This document shows positions 1 to 9,693 of a DNA stretch of 64,000 bases, in pieces (the first letter of the stretch is position 1; every line of letters begins with the position of its first letter). The translations under genes and the position numbers were made by a program. Origin of the DNA: Pseudomonas sessilinigenes (GTDB taxonomy: Bacteria > Pseudomonadota > Gammaproteobacteria > Pseudomonadales > Pseudomonadaceae); assembly GCF_003850565.1 (NCBI RefSeq), contig NZ_CP027706.1:310001-374000 (forward strand). Direction: 5' to 3'. Under the pieces are notes generated by a model. That model did no database searches and was not told the origin of the DNA. It saw only the letters and a program-made list of their open reading frames with translations.

Positions 1-494
1 GCGTCCAGGGCACCGAAAGGCTCGTCCATCAGCAGCAGCCGTGGATCGGCGGCCAGGGCACGGGCCAGGCCGACACGTTGCTTCTGGCCCCCGGAGAGCT
101 GCCAGATGCGGCGTTTGTCGAAACCGGCCAGGTCCACCAGGGCGAGCATCTCCCGGGCCCGGGCTTCGCGCTTGTCGCGGGCCACACCAGCCAGCTCCAG
201 GCCGAAGGCGACGTTGGCCAGCACGTCCTGCCAGGGCAGCAGGGCATCGTCCTGGAACACCACGCCGCGCTCGGCGCCAGGGCCTTGCACCGGCACGCCA
301 TCGAGGCTGATGCGCCCGGCGCTGGGTGCGACGAAACCGGCGATCAGGTTGAGCAGCGAAGTCTTGCCGCTGCCGGAGGGGCCCAGGGCGACCAGCAGTT
401 GCTGTGGCCCCAGGGTCAGGGAGATATCGGCCAGCACCGGTTCGGCGGCGCCGGGGTACTGTGCGCTGATGCGCTCCAGTTGTAGCAAAGCCAT
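1..494 (-). CDS. tauB: Taurine ABC transporter ATP-binding protein TauB (3' end cut by window edge)
   Basis: Cytoplasmic ATPase that energises import of taurine, a sulfonate sulfur source. The visible 164 residues contain Walker A GPSGSGKT (about 38-45), the Q-loop Gln (81), the signature LSGGQ (133-137) and Walker B LLLMDEP (about 153-159) followed by the D-loop start, so the first two thirds of the ATPase are intact. The ATG is at 494. It lies 30 bases after the stop of tauA on the same strand, giving the usual tauAB order; tauC and tauD would lie beyond the left edge. Other sulfonate/nitrate-type ATPases look alike, so the substrate assignment rests on the neighbouring binding protein. Confidence 0.85.
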   Translation of the reverse strand, partial: MALLQLERISAQYPGAAEPVLADISLTLGPQQLLVALGPSGSGKTSLLNLIAGFVAPSAGRISLDGVPVQGPGAERGVVFQDDALLPWQDVLANVAFGLELAGVARDKREARAREMLALVDLAGFDKRRIWQLSGGQKQRVGLARALAADPRLLLMDEPFGALD

Positions 495-524
495 GACAGC
501 TGTCTCCTTTGCGAACCCGCAGCC

Positions 525-1502
525 TCAGTTACTGATGAACCGGGCGCTGACGTAGGGGGCGTAGTCGGGCAGCACGGCTTCGACCTTGCCTTGTTCCTTG
601 AGGAATACCGCGGTGTCGGTGATGGCCTTGGTGGTCGGCGCGCCGAGGCTGGCGACCTGGTCGGCGGCCAGCGGGTAGACGTTGCCTTGCAGCAGCAGGG
701 GAATGTCGCCGGCCTTGGCTCCGGAGAGCTTTACCAGCTTGTCGACGTTGCCCGGGTTGGCCAGCCAGGCTTGCGGGTCCTTGCGGTAGTCGGCGTAGGC
801 ATCCAGGGTCACCTTGGCGAAAGCGCTGACGATTTCCGGGTGCTTCTGGGCGAAATCCTTGCGCACGATCCAGGCGTCGAAGGTCGGCGCGCCGGATTTG
901 GCCAGCTCGCCCGAGGTGATCAGCACCTTGCCGTTTTCCTTGGCCACGCCCAGGGCCGGGTCCCAGACGTAGGTGGCGTCGATGTCACCGCGCTTCCAGG
1001 CGGCGATGATCGCCGGGGGCGCCAGGTTGAGTACCTGGACCTTGGCCGGGTCGATGTTCCAGTGCTTGAGCGCCGCCAGCAGGCTGTAGTGGCCGGTGGA
1101 GACGAACGGCACGGCAATCTTCTTGCCCACCAGGTCCTGGGGCGTATTGATCCCGGAGCCGTCACGGGCCACCAGGGCCTCGGCAGCACCGATCTGGGTG
1201 GCGATCAGGAAGGTTTCCACCGGCACCTTGCGAGTGACGGCGGCGGTCAGTGGGCTGGAGCCCAGGTAGCCGATCTGCACGTCACCGGAGGCGATGGCGG
1301 CAATGACGTCGGCGCCGTTGTCGAACTTGCGCCAGTTGATGCTGGCCTGGGTGGCTTTTTCGTAGCTGCCGTCGGCCTGGGCGACCTTGGCCGGGTCGAC
1401 GGTGGTCTGGTACGCGACGGTGAGATCGGCCGCCTGGGCAAGGAAACTCGCTGCGGCCAGGGAGGCGGCCGCCAGGAGGCGAAGGGGGAAATGCAGTTTC
1501 AC
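525..1502 (-). CDS. tauA: Taurine ABC transporter periplasmic substrate-binding protein TauA
   Basis: Periplasmic binding protein that hands taurine to the TauBC importer. It opens with a Sec signal peptide (LLAAASLAAASFLAQA, then AADLTVAYQ) and continues as an NMT1/SsuA-type fold with the TauA-like stretches GDVQIGYLGSSPLTAA and TYVWDPALG. I choose the GTG at 1502 over the in-frame ATG at 1517 because a GAGGAG ribosome site lies 8 bases before the GTG and overlaps the upstream ATG; this gives 325 residues. It is first in the visible tau operon, downstream of an AT-rich 40-base imperfect palindrome that may bind a sulfur-limitation regulator. SsuA or AtsR-type binding proteins are the alternatives. 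Confidence 0.88.
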   Translation of the reverse strand: MKLHFPLRLLAAASLAAASFLAQAADLTVAYQTTVDPAKVAQADGSYEKATQASINWRKFDNGADVIAAIASGDVQIGYLGSSPLTAAVTRKVPVETFLIATQIGAAEALVARDGSGINTPQDLVGKKIAVPFVSTGHYSLLAALKHWNIDPAKVQVLNLAPPAIIAAWKRGDIDATYVWDPALGVAKENGKVLITSGELAKSGAPTFDAWIVRKDFAQKHPEIVSAFAKVTLDAYADYRKDPQAWLANPGNVDKLVKLSGAKAGDIPLLLQGNVYPLAADQVASLGAPTTKAITDTAVFLKEQGKVEAVLPDYAPYVSARFISN

Positions 1503-1555
1503 GATGAAGCTCCTCATAGGCGGCCGTTGATCGGCGTGGGAGGAGCCTAAATGAT

Positions 1556-1596
1556 CTAAGAATTATAAAATAAATAACGTTTTAGAATTAGCTTAG
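1556..1596. promoter_or_regulatory. AT-rich imperfect palindrome upstream of tauA
   Basis: The arms CTAAG...TAAAA and TTTTAG...CTTAG face each other in an AT-rich stretch that stands out from the GC-rich surroundings, 54 bases before the tauA start. Sulfonate operons are usually activated by LysR proteins (CysB/Cbl), so an activator site is plausible; this is inference. Confidence 0.35.
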
Positions 1597-1640
1597 AAAG
1601 AGAGAACGAGTTGAAGAGGGGAAGCGCGGGCAAGTCGCAT

Positions 1641-1697
1641 CGCTGCCCGCTCGCTCCTACAGCGATGGTGCTGTGTAGGAGCGAAGCTCAGGCAGCG
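1641..1697. repeat. Inverted REP pair (TGTAGGAGCGA type)
   Basis: Two copies of a Pseudomonas REP unit face each other: CGCTGCCCGCTCGCTCCTACA (1641-1661) and a TGTAGGAGCGA copy ending GGCAGCG (1674-1697). The same unit occurs at 7314-7387. It lies in the gap between gshA and tauA. Confidence 0.7.
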
Positions 1698-1708
1698 CGG
1701 TGTGTCTA

Positions 1709-3307
1709 TCAGTTGCTGATAGCCAGGATGCTGGCCTGGTAGGCGCCGACGAAGACGTCGAAATCGCCCACTTCGTTCTGTTCCAGCTCGACCTGCTGTT
1801 CCAGGGACTTGCGCGCCGTCTCTTCGAACGCCGCTTGTTCTTCCTTGGCCAGGGCCTGGCTGCGGAAATGCTCGGCGTGGGCCAGGCTCTGGCGCAGGGA
1901 GAACTGGCTGAAGCTTTCCTTGCGCTCGGTCATGGTTGCCAGGACCTGGGCCGAAGGCGTCAGGGACGAGTCCTTGACCTTGGCCAGCTGGGCGTCCAGC
2001 GCCTTGCTGTGCTCATCGCTGCCATGGCTCTGATCGAGCAGGGCGGCCAGCGGGGCGATGCCCTCCAGCAGCTCGGCGGCCCACTCCTTCATGTCCACCG
2101 CTTGCCCGCGGCGTTGCAGCTGCAGGCCAGGGCGCCGGCCTTCCTTGACCACGCTGAGGAAGTTCGAGGTGGCGTTGCCGCACTCGTTGTTCTCGAACAG
2201 CGGGCTGTCGTTGAGTGCGCAATACAGCAGGAAGGCGTCGAGGAAGCGGGCTTCCTGCACGTCGATGCCCAGGGGCATGAACGGGTTGATGTCCAGGCAA
2301 CGCACTTCGACGTACTGGATGCCGCGGGCCATCAGCGCCTGGATCGGCCGTTCGCCGGTGTAGGTCACGCGTTTGGGGCGGATGTTGGAGTAGTACTCGT
2401 TTTCGATCTGCAGGATGTTGGTATTGAGCTGGACCCACTCGCCGTCCTTGTGGGTGCCGACTTCCACGTAGGGGGCATAGGGTGTGGCCACCGCCTTGCG
2501 CAGGCTGTCGGTGTAGCTGTTCAGGTCGTTGTAGCAGGGGGTCAGCCCAGCCTGGGCCTTGCTCTGGTAGCCCAGGTCGCTCATGCGCAGGCTGGTGGCG
2601 TAGGGCAGGTACAGGGTCTGGGCGTCGAACTGCTCCAGCTGGTGCGAGCGGCCACGCAGGAAGCCGGCGTCCAGGGCCGGGGAGGCGCCGAACAGGTACA
2701 TCAGCAACCAGCTGTAGCGGCGGAAGTTGCGGATCAGTGCGATATAGGCCGCGGACTGGTAGTCACGGTCGGTGCCGGTGAAGCCCTCGGCCTGCTTGAG
2801 CAGCGGCCACAGCTGTTCCGGCAGGGAGAAGTTGTAGTGGATCCCGGCGATGCACTGCATGGTCTTGCCGTAGCGCAGGGCCAGGCCCTTGCGGTACACA
2901 TACTTGAGCTGGCCGATGTTGGAGGTGCCGTAGTAGGCGATCGGGATGTCTTGCTCGGCCGGCAACGGGCACGGCATCGATGGACTCCACAGGTACTCGT
3001 TGCCGAGCTTGCTGTAGGCGAAGCGATGGATCTTGTCGAGGCTGGCCAGGGTATCCGCCGGGTCCTTGAGGGCCGGGGTGATGAACTCCAGCAGCGACTC
3101 GGAGTAGTCGGTGGTGATCTGTTCGTTGGTCAGCGCGGAACCCAGTTCTTCCGGGTGCGGGGTCTGGGCCAGGCGGCCTTCGCCGGTGACCCGCAGGCAT
3201 TCACGTTCGATGCCGTGCAGGCACTGCTCGAGCAGGGAGAGGTTAGCGCGCTCGCCGAGCAGGGCCAGGCGGCGGTTGAGAAGTTCGCTCAAGTTGGATT
3301 CCTTCAC
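1709..3307 (-). CDS. gshA: Glutamate-cysteine ligase GshA
   Basis: First enzyme of glutathione synthesis: ATP-dependent joining of L-glutamate and L-cysteine in the cytoplasm. The 532 residues match the length of the gammaproteobacterial (E. coli-type) GshA. Recognisable family stretches are GIERECLRV near residue 32, [19 protein letters not shown] (about 59-77), the ATP/substrate segment [10 protein letters not shown] near 152 and [12 protein letters not shown] near 325. The ATG at 3307 is the first good start and aligns with the family N-terminus. It stands alone, 200 bases from the thioesterase gene upstream; gshA next to a hotdog thioesterase and tex is the usual Pseudomonas order. Confidence 0.95.
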   Translation of the reverse strand: MKESNLSELLNRRLALLGERANLSLLEQCLHGIERECLRVTGEGRLAQTPHPEELGSALTNEQITTDYSESLLEFITPALKDPADTLASLDKIHRFAYSKLGNEYLWSPSMPCPLPAEQDIPIAYYGTSNIGQLKYVYRKGLALRYGKTMQCIAGIHYNFSLPEQLWPLLKQAEGFTGTDRDYQSAAYIALIRNFRRYSWLLMYLFGASPALDAGFLRGRSHQLEQFDAQTLYLPYATSLRMSDLGYQSKAQAGLTPCYNDLNSYTDSLRKAVATPYAPYVEVGTHKDGEWVQLNTNILQIENEYYSNIRPKRVTYTGERPIQALMARGIQYVEVRCLDINPFMPLGIDVQEARFLDAFLLYCALNDSPLFENNECGNATSNFLSVVKEGRRPGLQLQRRGQAVDMKEWAAELLEGIAPLAALLDQSHGSDEHSKALDAQLAKVKDSSLTPSAQVLATMTERKESFSQFSLRQSLAHAEHFRSQALAKEEQAAFEETARKSLEQQVELEQNEVGDFDVFVGAYQASILAISN

Positions 3308-3507
3308 GCGTCAGTCGCCCCAATATGGGGGTGGGCAGGACGGTCTACAAGGGTGAAGTTAAAACTGGCGTTTTCGCCTGGTTTTTGAGTCAAGCCGACT
3401 CGCTTGAAAACGCCAATCCTTCATCCCTGAATCTGGCTTTAGCGCGGGCAAGAAACTCCGACGCCGCTTTCGCAGCGCCGAAATTAACCCAATTCGATGA
3501 CAGGCAG

Positions 3508-3891
3508 CTACAGGACTGCGAAGGTGCCTTGTGCTTTTGCGACCAGTTTATCGCCCTGGATCACATCCGCCTCGACCACCAGGGTGCGGCGGCCGGGGTG
3601 GATCACCTTGGCCCGGCACAACACCTCGCCCTCGGCCACGGCGCGGATGTAGTTGATCTTGCACTCGATGGTGGCGCTCTGCTGGTCGAAGCCATGGGTG
3701 CTGGAACAGGCCAGGCCCATGGCAATGTCCACCAGGCTGAAGATCGCCCCGCCGTGGAGCTTCTGCCCGCGATTGCGCAATGGCGGGGTCAGCTCCAGGG
3801 CCACGTCCGCCTCGCCCACCTCCAGGCGTTGCAGGCGGCAGCCGAGCAGTTGGCTGAAGGCGCTCTCGGTCAGGCCGGCTGGAATCTCCAT
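3508..3891 (-). CDS. PaaI-type hotdog thioesterase
   Basis: Cytoplasmic acyl-CoA thioesterase of the hotdog fold, 127 residues. The PaaI family core is visible as KLHGGAIFSLVDIAMGLA (about 43-60), where the HGG turn and the following acidic residue form the active site. The C-terminal half (ECKINYIRAVAEGEVLCRAKVI) is also typical. Its ATG overlaps the stop codon of tex by four bases (ATGA), so the two are translationally coupled. The natural substrate cannot be read from sequence. Confidence 0.82.
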   Translation of the reverse strand: MEIPAGLTESAFSQLLGCRLQRLEVGEADVALELTPPLRNRGQKLHGGAIFSLVDIAMGLACSSTHGFDQQSATIECKINYIRAVAEGEVLCRAKVIHPGRRTLVVEADVIQGDKLVAKAQGTFAVL

Positions 3892-6215
3892 CAGCGCTTC
3901 TTCAACTGCTTGGCGTTGGCGAACAGCGAGGCCATGGCGTTGTTGGTCGGCGCCGCAGCGGTGGTTTCCTTGCGCGGGGCATTGCCCTGGGAGGCGCGTG
4001 GTGCCGCCCCCGGACGAGCGCCGCGAGCGCCATCGATTTTCTCGCCCGGGGTGTCGCTCATGCGCATCGACAGGCCCACGCGCTTGCGTGGGATGTCCAC
4101 TTCCATGACCTTGACCTTGACCACGTCGCCGGCCTTCACCGCTTCACGCGGGTCCTTGATGAACTTCTCCGACAGCGCCGAGATGTGCACCAGGCCATCC
4201 TGGTGCACGCCGATGTCGACGAAGGCACCGAAGTTGGTGACGTTGGTCACCACGCCTTCGAGGATCATCCCCAGTTGCAGGTCCTTGAGGTCTTCGACGC
4301 CTTCCTGGAACTCGGCGGTCTTGAACTCGGGACGCGGGTCGCGGCCGGGCTTGTCCAGTTCCAGGAGGATATCGGTGACGGTGGGCAGGCCGAAGGTCTC
4401 GTCGGTGAACTTCGATGGATCGAGGCGCTTGAGGAAACCGCTGTCGCCGATCAGCGAGCGGATGTCGCGAGCGGTATCGGCGGCGATGCGCTGCACCAGC
4501 GGATAGGCTTCCGGGTGCACCGCGGAGGCGTCCAGCGGGTTGTCGCCGTTCATCACGCGCAGGAAGCCGGCGGCCTGTTCGAAGGTCTTCTCACCCAGGC
4601 GGGCGACTTTCTTCAGGGCGGCGCGGGTCTTGAAGGCCCCGTGTTCGTCGCGGTGGTTGACGATGTTCTGCGCCAGGGTCGCGTTGAGACCGGAGATGCG
4701 TGCCAGCAGGGCCACGGAGGCAGTGTTGACGTCGACGCCCACGGCGTTCACGCAGTCTTCCACTACCGCGTCCAGGCCACGGGCCAGTTTCAGCTGCGAC
4801 ACGTCGTGCTGGTACTGGCCGACACCGATGGACTTCGGATCGATCTTCACCAGTTCGGCCAGCGGGTCCTGCAGGCGACGGGCGATGGACACCGCGCCAC
4901 GGATCGACACGTCCAGGTCCGGGAACTCCTTGGCCGCCAGCTCCGAGGCCGAGTACACCGAGGCGCCAGCTTCGGAGACCATGACCTTGGTCATGCGCAT
5001 GGCTGGGTATTTCTTGATCAGGTCGGCGGCCAGCTTGTCGGTCTCGCGGCTGGCGGTGCCGTTGCCGATGGCGATCAGGTCCACCGAGTGCTTGGCGCAC
5101 AGGGCGGCAAGGGTGGCGATGGTCTGGTCCCACTTGTTGTGCGGTACGTGGGGGTAGACGGTGGCGTGGTCCAGCAGCTTGCCGGTGGCATCCACTACCG
5201 CCACCTTGCAGCCGGTGCGCAGGCCCGGGTCCAGGCCCAGGGTGGCGCGCGGGCCGGCCGGGGCGGCCAGCAGCAAGTCGTGCAGGTTGTGGGCGAAGAC
5301 GTTGATCGCCTCGGTCTCGGCGCCGTCGCGCAGCTCGCCCAAGAGGTCGGTCTCCAGGTGGGTGTAGAGCTTGACCTTCCAGGTCCAGCGCACCACTTCG
5401 CCGAGCCACTTGTCGGCCGGGCGGTTCTGGTTCTGGATGCCCACATGCTGGCCGATCATGCCTTCGCAGGGGTGCATGGTGCCTGGTAGCTCGTCGCCGA
5501 CCTTCAGCGCGGAGCTGAGGATGCCTTCGTTGCGCCCGCGGAAGATCGCCAGGGCGCGGTGCGACGGCATGCTCTTGAGCGGTTCGTCATGTTCGAAGTA
5601 GTCGCGGAACTTCGCGCCTTCTTCTTCCTTGCCAGCCACCACGCGGGCGCTGAGGGTGGCTTCCTGCTTGAGGAAGGTGCGCAGCTTGTCCAGCAGGCTG
5701 GCGTCTTCGGCAAAGCGCTCCATGAGGATGTACTTGGCGCCTTCCAGGGCGGCCTTGATGTCGGCCACGCCTTTTTCCCCATCGACGAAGCGCGCGGCTT
5801 CGGCTTCCGGAGTCAGGCTCGGGTCGTTGAACAGGCCGTCGGCCAGTTCGCCCAGGCCGGCTTCCAGGGCGATCTGGCCCTTGGTGCGGCGTTTTTGCTT
5901 GTACGGCAGGTAGAGGTCTTCGAGGCGGGTCTTGGTGTCGGCCAGCTTGATCTCGCGGGCCAGTTCCGGAGTCAGTTTGCCCTGCTCCTCGATGCTGGCC
6001 AGGATGCTGGTGCGGCGATCGTCCAGCTCGCGCAGGTAGCGCAGGCGCTCTTCCAGATGACGCAGTTGGGTGTCATCGAGGCTGCCGGTGACTTCTTTAC
6101 GGTAACGGGCGATGAAGGGCACGGTGGAGCCTTCATCCAATAGGGCTACGGCCGCTTCGACCTGTTGTGGGCGTACACCGAGTTCCTCGGCAATGCGGCT
6201 GTTGATGCTGTCCAT
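3891..6215 (-). CDS. tex: Tex family RNA-binding transcription accessory protein
   Basis: Conserved nucleic-acid-binding protein linked to transcription and, in some species, toxin gene expression and stress survival. From the ATG at 6215 it has 774 residues, the family length. In order: N-terminal helical Tex domain (SRIAEELGV at the start), a YqgF/RNase H-like domain ([17 protein letters not shown]), helix-hairpin-helix motifs ([21 protein letters not shown]) and a C-terminal S1 RNA-binding domain ([20 protein letters not shown]). The reading frame is open further upstream, but the AGGTGG ribosome site fits 6215. The tail after the S1 domain is basic and low complexity. A possible attenuator lies in its leader. 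Confidence 0.93.
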   Translation of the reverse strand: MDSINSRIAEELGVRPQQVEAAVALLDEGSTVPFIARYRKEVTGSLDDTQLRHLEERLRYLRELDDRRTSILASIEEQGKLTPELAREIKLADTKTRLEDLYLPYKQKRRTKGQIALEAGLGELADGLFNDPSLTPEAEAARFVDGEKGVADIKAALEGAKYILMERFAEDASLLDKLRTFLKQEATLSARVVAGKEEEGAKFRDYFEHDEPLKSMPSHRALAIFRGRNEGILSSALKVGDELPGTMHPCEGMIGQHVGIQNQNRPADKWLGEVVRWTWKVKLYTHLETDLLGELRDGAETEAINVFAHNLHDLLLAAPAGPRATLGLDPGLRTGCKVAVVDATGKLLDHATVYPHVPHNKWDQTIATLAALCAKHSVDLIAIGNGTASRETDKLAADLIKKYPAMRMTKVMVSEAGASVYSASELAAKEFPDLDVSIRGAVSIARRLQDPLAELVKIDPKSIGVGQYQHDVSQLKLARGLDAVVEDCVNAVGVDVNTASVALLARISGLNATLAQNIVNHRDEHGAFKTRAALKKVARLGEKTFEQAAGFLRVMNGDNPLDASAVHPEAYPLVQRIAADTARDIRSLIGDSGFLKRLDPSKFTDETFGLPTVTDILLELDKPGRDPRPEFKTAEFQEGVEDLKDLQLGMILEGVVTNVTNFGAFVDIGVHQDGLVHISALSEKFIKDPREAVKAGDVVKVKVMEVDIPRKRVGLSMRMSDTPGEKIDGARGARPGAAPRASQGNAPRKETTAAAPTNNAMASLFANAKQLKKR

Positions 6216-6256
6216 AAAACCACCTGACAAATATGTGAAAGCAGGCTCGCGGGAAC

Positions 6257-6277
6257 GAAAAAAGACCCGGCGAGTCT
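6257..6277 (-). terminator. Terminator-like hairpin in the tex leader
   Basis: On the minus strand a six-pair stem (AGACTC / GGGTCT, one G-T pair) with a GCC loop is followed directly by six T. It sits about 40 bases before the tex start and after the TATAAT box at 6422-6427, so it could end a short leader transcript instead of letting tex be made. Confidence 0.4.
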
Positions 6278-6421
6278 GGTTGAGCGGCTTGGTTCGCGCC
6301 GCCACCTGGATCAAAAGGCTGCCTGTTGACCCCTGTAATCGTGGAAATACTGCCGGCCGGGGCAAATAAACAAGCCGACGCAGGGTACCGATCAGAGACT
6401 GCCCAACACAAAAGGCGGCGC

Positions 6422-6427
6422 ATTATA
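6422..6427 (-). promoter_or_regulatory. Candidate -10 box for tex
   Basis: A perfect TATAAT is read on the minus strand. No good -35 lies 17-18 bases upstream. It would give a leader of roughly 200 bases before tex. Confidence 0.45.
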
Positions 6428-6563
6428 CCCACCTGCGGGACGATCGCCGACCTCAGGCCGACAGCGGGTTTGCTGGCGATAGAGGAAAAATCTGCTAACA
6501 ATGCACACGGTGCGTATAACGGCAGCTACGCCATAATGCGCACCGAGATTAGAGGAGCATCCA

Positions 6564-7304
6564 ATGAGCAGCACTGCACAAACTGCTGAAGGCGAAAAAA
6601 TTCTTATTGTTGACGATGACCCAGGGTTGAGCAGCCTGCTGGAGCGTTTCTTCGTCAGCAAGGGCTACCGTGCCCGCGCAGTCCCGAACACCGAGCAAAT
6701 GGACCGCCTGCTGGGTCGCGAAGTGTTCAACCTGGTCGTCCTGGACCTGATGTTGCCTGGCGAGGATGGCCTCACCGCCTGCCGCCGCCTGCGCGGCGCG
6801 AACAACCAGATCCCGATCATCATGCTGACCGCCAAGGGCGACGAGCTGAGCCGTATCAAGGGCCTGGAACTGGGCGCCGACGACTACCTGGCCAAGCCGT
6901 TCAACCCCGACGAGCTGATGGCCCGGGTCAAGGCCGTGCTGCGTCGCCAGTCGGCCCCTGTCCCCGGTGCCCCCGGCAGCGAAGACGAAAGCGTGACCTT
7001 CGGTGATTACGAGCTGTCCCTGGCTACCCGTGAGCTCAAGCGCGGCGACGAGGTGCACATGCTCACCACCGGTGAGTTCGCGGTACTCAAGGCGCTGGTG
7101 ATGAATGCCCGCCAGCCGCTGACCCGCGACAAGCTGATGAACCTGGCCCGTGGCCGCGAGTGGGACGCCCTGGAGCGCTCCATCGACGTGCAGATCTCCC
7201 GCCTGCGCCGGATGATCGAGCCCGATCCTTCCAAGCCACGTTATATCCAGACCGTCTGGGGCGTGGGTTATGTGTTCGTGCCGGATGGCACAGCGACCAA
7301 GTGA
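6564..7304 (+). CDS. ompR: OmpR/AmgR-type response regulator
   Basis: DNA-binding response regulator of the OmpR/EnvZ pair, called AmgR in P. aeruginosa, where it controls envelope stress and aminoglycoside tolerance. The 246 residues hold a receiver domain (acidic pocket VDDDP at about 16-20, phosphoacceptor Asp61 in VVLDLMLPG, Lys in AKPFNP near 112) and a C-terminal winged helix (DVQISRLRRMIEPDPSKPRYIQTVWGVGY). The ATG follows AGAGGAG. A CATAAT about 30 bases upstream is a candidate -10. The kinase gene envZ follows after about 100 bases that hold a REP element. Confidence 0.93.
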   Translation: MSSTAQTAEGEKILIVDDDPGLSSLLERFFVSKGYRARAVPNTEQMDRLLGREVFNLVVLDLMLPGEDGLTACRRLRGANNQIPIIMLTAKGDELSRIKGLELGADDYLAKPFNPDELMARVKAVLRRQSAPVPGAPGSEDESVTFGDYELSLATRELKRGDEVHMLTTGEFAVLKALVMNARQPLTRDKLMNLARGREWDALERSIDVQISRLRRMIEPDPSKPRYIQTVWGVGYVFVPDGTATK

Positions 7305-7313
7305 TCGGTGATT

Positions 7314-7387
7314 TGTAGGAGCGAGCGCCCGGGCCCTGGTCCGGGCGTTCGCATTCCGCAACGCTGCGAGCGCGACTCGCTCCTGCA
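7314..7387. repeat. Inverted REP pair between ompR and envZ
   Basis: TGTAGGAGCGAGCGCCCGG at the left faces a GCGACTCGCTCCTGCAA unit at the right, the same REP family as at 1641-1697. It almost fills the ompR-envZ gap and could form a stable RNA hairpin that alters the ratio of the two proteins; that role is inference. Confidence 0.65.
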
Positions 7388-7405
7388 AAGTGTGTATTGG
7401 CTGTC

Positions 7406-8719
7406 ATGAAAACTCCGCTGTGGTTCCCCCAGAGTTTCTTCTCCCGCACCCTGTGGCTGGTGCTGATCGTGGTGCTGTTCTCCAAGGCATTGACTCTGGT
7501 TTATCTGCTGATGAACGAGGACGTGCTGGTGGACCGGCAGTACAGCCATGGCGTGGCCCTGACCTTGCGTGCCTACTGGGCCGCGGATGAATCCAACCGC
7601 GACCAGATCGCTGAAGCCGCTGGCCTGATCAAGGTGATCGGCAGCGGCGTGCCGGCCGGTGAACAGCATTGGCCGTACAGTGAGATCTACCAGCGGCAGA
7701 TGCAGGCGGAGCTGGGGGCCGACACCGAGGTACGGCTACGCATGCACGCTCCGCCGGCACTCTGGGTCCGGGCACCGAGCCTGGGCGATGGCTGGCTCAA
7801 GGTGCCGCTGTACCCACACCCGTTGCGCGGCCAGAAGATCTGGAGCGTGCTGGGCTGGTTCCTGGCCATCGGCCTGCTGTCCACCGCATCGGCGTGGATC
7901 TTCGTCAGCCAGCTCAATCAGCCGCTCAAGCGCCTGGTCTACGCCGCCCGGCAACTGGGCCAGGGGCGTAGCGTGCGCTTGCCCATCAGCGACACCCCGA
8001 GCGAGATGACCGAGGTGTATCGCGCCTTCAACCAGATGGCCGAGGATGTGGAGCAGGCCGGTCGCGAGCGCGAGCTGATGCTGGCCGGGGTCTCCCACGA
8101 CTTGCGCACGCCATTGACCCGCTTGCGCCTGTCATTGGAACTGATGGGCGATCACACCGAACTGACCGATGACATGGTGCGCGACATCGAGGACATGGAC
8201 GCCATCCTCGACCAGTTCCTGGCGTTCATCCGCGATGGCCGCGACGAGTCGGTGGAAGAGGTGGACCTGAACGAGCTGGTGCGGGAAGTGGCGGCGCCCT
8301 ACAACCAGAGCCAGGAGCGAGTGCGCCTGCGACTGGAGCCGATCCAGCCGTTCCCCCTGCGTCGGGTATCGATGAAGCGCCTGCTCAACAACCTGATCGG
8401 CAACGCCCTGAACCATGCCGGGACGGACGTGGAAGTCGCCGCCCACTTGTCGGGCGACGTCAGCGCGCCCTATGTGGTGCTGAGCGTGATGGACCGTGGC
8501 GCGGGGATCGACCCTTCGGAGTTGGAGGCGATCTTCAACCCCTTCACCCGTGGCGACCGTGCCCGGGGTGGCAAGGGCACGGGCCTGGGGCTGGCTATCG
8601 TCAAGCGAATCGCCGCCATGCATGGCGGTAACGTCGAGCTGCGCAACCGCCCGGACGGCGGGTTGGAAGCGCGGGTAAGGCTGCCGCTGGGCCTGCTGCT
8701 GCCACGTGATGCGGATTAG
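7406..8719 (+). CDS. envZ: EnvZ/AmgS-type sensor histidine kinase
   Basis: Inner-membrane kinase that phosphorylates the adjacent OmpR. The ATG at 7406 gives 437 residues: an N-terminal membrane helix (LWLVLIVVLFSKALTLVYLL), a periplasmic domain, a second membrane helix (VLGWFLAIGLLSTASAWIFV), a HAMP domain, the H-box VSHDLRTPLTRLR with His231, and an ATPase domain with the N-box NLIGNALNHAG, G1 MDRGAGIDP and G2 GKGTGLGLAI. An in-frame TTG nine bases earlier is less likely as the start. A 13-pair hairpin lies right after the stop, between this gene and the convergent rimK. Confidence 0.92.
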   Translation: MKTPLWFPQSFFSRTLWLVLIVVLFSKALTLVYLLMNEDVLVDRQYSHGVALTLRAYWAADESNRDQIAEAAGLIKVIGSGVPAGEQHWPYSEIYQRQMQAELGADTEVRLRMHAPPALWVRAPSLGDGWLKVPLYPHPLRGQKIWSVLGWFLAIGLLSTASAWIFVSQLNQPLKRLVYAARQLGQGRSVRLPISDTPSEMTEVYRAFNQMAEDVEQAGRERELMLAGVSHDLRTPLTRLRLSLELMGDHTELTDDMVRDIEDMDAILDQFLAFIRDGRDESVEEVDLNELVREVAAPYNQSQERVRLRLEPIQPFPLRRVSMKRLLNNLIGNALNHAGTDVEVAAHLSGDVSAPYVVLSVMDRGAGIDPSELEAIFNPFTRGDRARGGKGTGLGLAIVKRIAAMHGGNVELRNRPDGGLEARVRLPLGLLLPRDAD

Positions 8720-8733
8720 CAGCAGCGACCAGT

Positions 8734-8766
8734 TTCAAGCGGCAAGCTCTTACCTTGCCGCTTGAA
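8734..8766. repeat. Perfect 13-bp inverted repeat between envZ and rimK
   Basis: TTCAAGCGGCAAG and CTTGCCGCTTGAA form a perfect stem with a seven-base loop between convergent genes. There is no T run, so it is more like a CAAGCGGCAAG-type Pseudomonas repeat than a standard terminator, though it may protect or end both messages. Confidence 0.55.
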
Positions 8767-8787
8767 GCTCGCCGCTTGTAGTTGTCT

Positions 8788-9693
8788 TTAGCCTTTGCCC
8801 TTGGTGCGGGTCATGTTCGGCCCGCCGTTCTTCTCGATGTGCTCGATGATGATCCCCGCCACGTTCTTGCCCGTGGTGGTCTCGATGCCTTCCAGGCCTG
8901 GGGAGGAGTTGACCTCCATCACCAGCGGCCCGTGATTGGAGCGCAGGATATCCACCCCGGCCACGCTTAGGCCCATGACCTTGGCCGCCCGCAGTGCGGT
9001 CATGCGTTCTTCCGGGGTGATCTTGATCAGGCTGGCGCTGCCACCGCGATGGAGGTTGGAACGGAACTCGCCCGGCTTGGCCTGGCGTTTCATCGCGGCG
9101 ATTACCTTGTCGCCTACCACGAAGCAGCGGATGTCGGCTCCACCGGCTTCCTTGATGTACTCCTGGACCATGATGTTCTGCTTCAGGCCCATGAACGCCT
9201 CGATCACCGACTCCGCCGCAGTGGCGGTTTCGCACAGCACCACGCCGATGCCCTGGGTGCCTTCCAGCACCTTGATCACCAGTGGCGCGCCGTTGACCAT
9301 CTCGATCAGGTCGGGAATGTCGTCCGGGGAGTGGGCGAAGCCGGTCACGGGCAGGCCGATGCCACGCCGCGACAGCAGTTGCAGCGAGCGCAGCTTGTCC
9401 CGGGAGCGGGCGATGGCCACCGACTCGTTGAGGGGAAACACCCCCATCATCTCGAACTGGCGCAGGACCGCGCAGCCATAGAAGGTCACCGAGGCGCCGA
9501 TCCGCGGGATCACTGCGTCGAAGCCCTCCAGGGGCTTGCCGCGATAGTGGATTTGCGGCTTGTGGCTGGCGATGTTCATGTAGGCGCGCAGGGTGTCGAC
9601 CACTACCATTTCATGGCCGCGCTCGGTGCCGGCTTCGACCAGGCGGCGAGTGGAATACAGACGCGGGTTACGCGACAGCACAGCGATCTTCAT
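8788..9693 (-). CDS. rimK: Ribosomal protein S6 glutamate ligase RimK
   Basis: ATP-grasp ligase that adds glutamates to the C-terminus of ribosomal protein S6, tuning ribosomes in Pseudomonas. The ATG at 9693 gives 301 residues, the family length. The N-terminal domain begins [18 protein letters not shown]; the ATP-grasp core shows [39 protein letters not shown] and the metal-binding end [14 protein letters not shown]. The start overlaps the rimB stop by four bases, so both are made from one message. It converges on envZ. Confidence 0.94.
   Translation of the reverse strand: MKIAVLSRNPRLYSTRRLVEAGTERGHEMVVVDTLRAYMNIASHKPQIHYRGKPLEGFDAVIPRIGASVTFYGCAVLRQFEMMGVFPLNESVAIARSRDKLRSLQLLSRRGIGLPVTGFAHSPDDIPDLIEMVNGAPLVIKVLEGTQGIGVVLCETATAAESVIEAFMGLKQNIMVQEYIKEAGGADIRCFVVGDKVIAAMKRQAKPGEFRSNLHRGGSASLIKITPEERMTALRAAKVMGLSVAGVDILRSNHGPLVMEVNSSPGLEGIETTTGKNVAGIIIEHIEKNGGPNMTRTKGKG

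Noticed and set aside
1700..3388. Open frame of about 560 codons on the plus strand opposite gshA
   Set aside because: Antisense shadow of gshA caused by codon bias.
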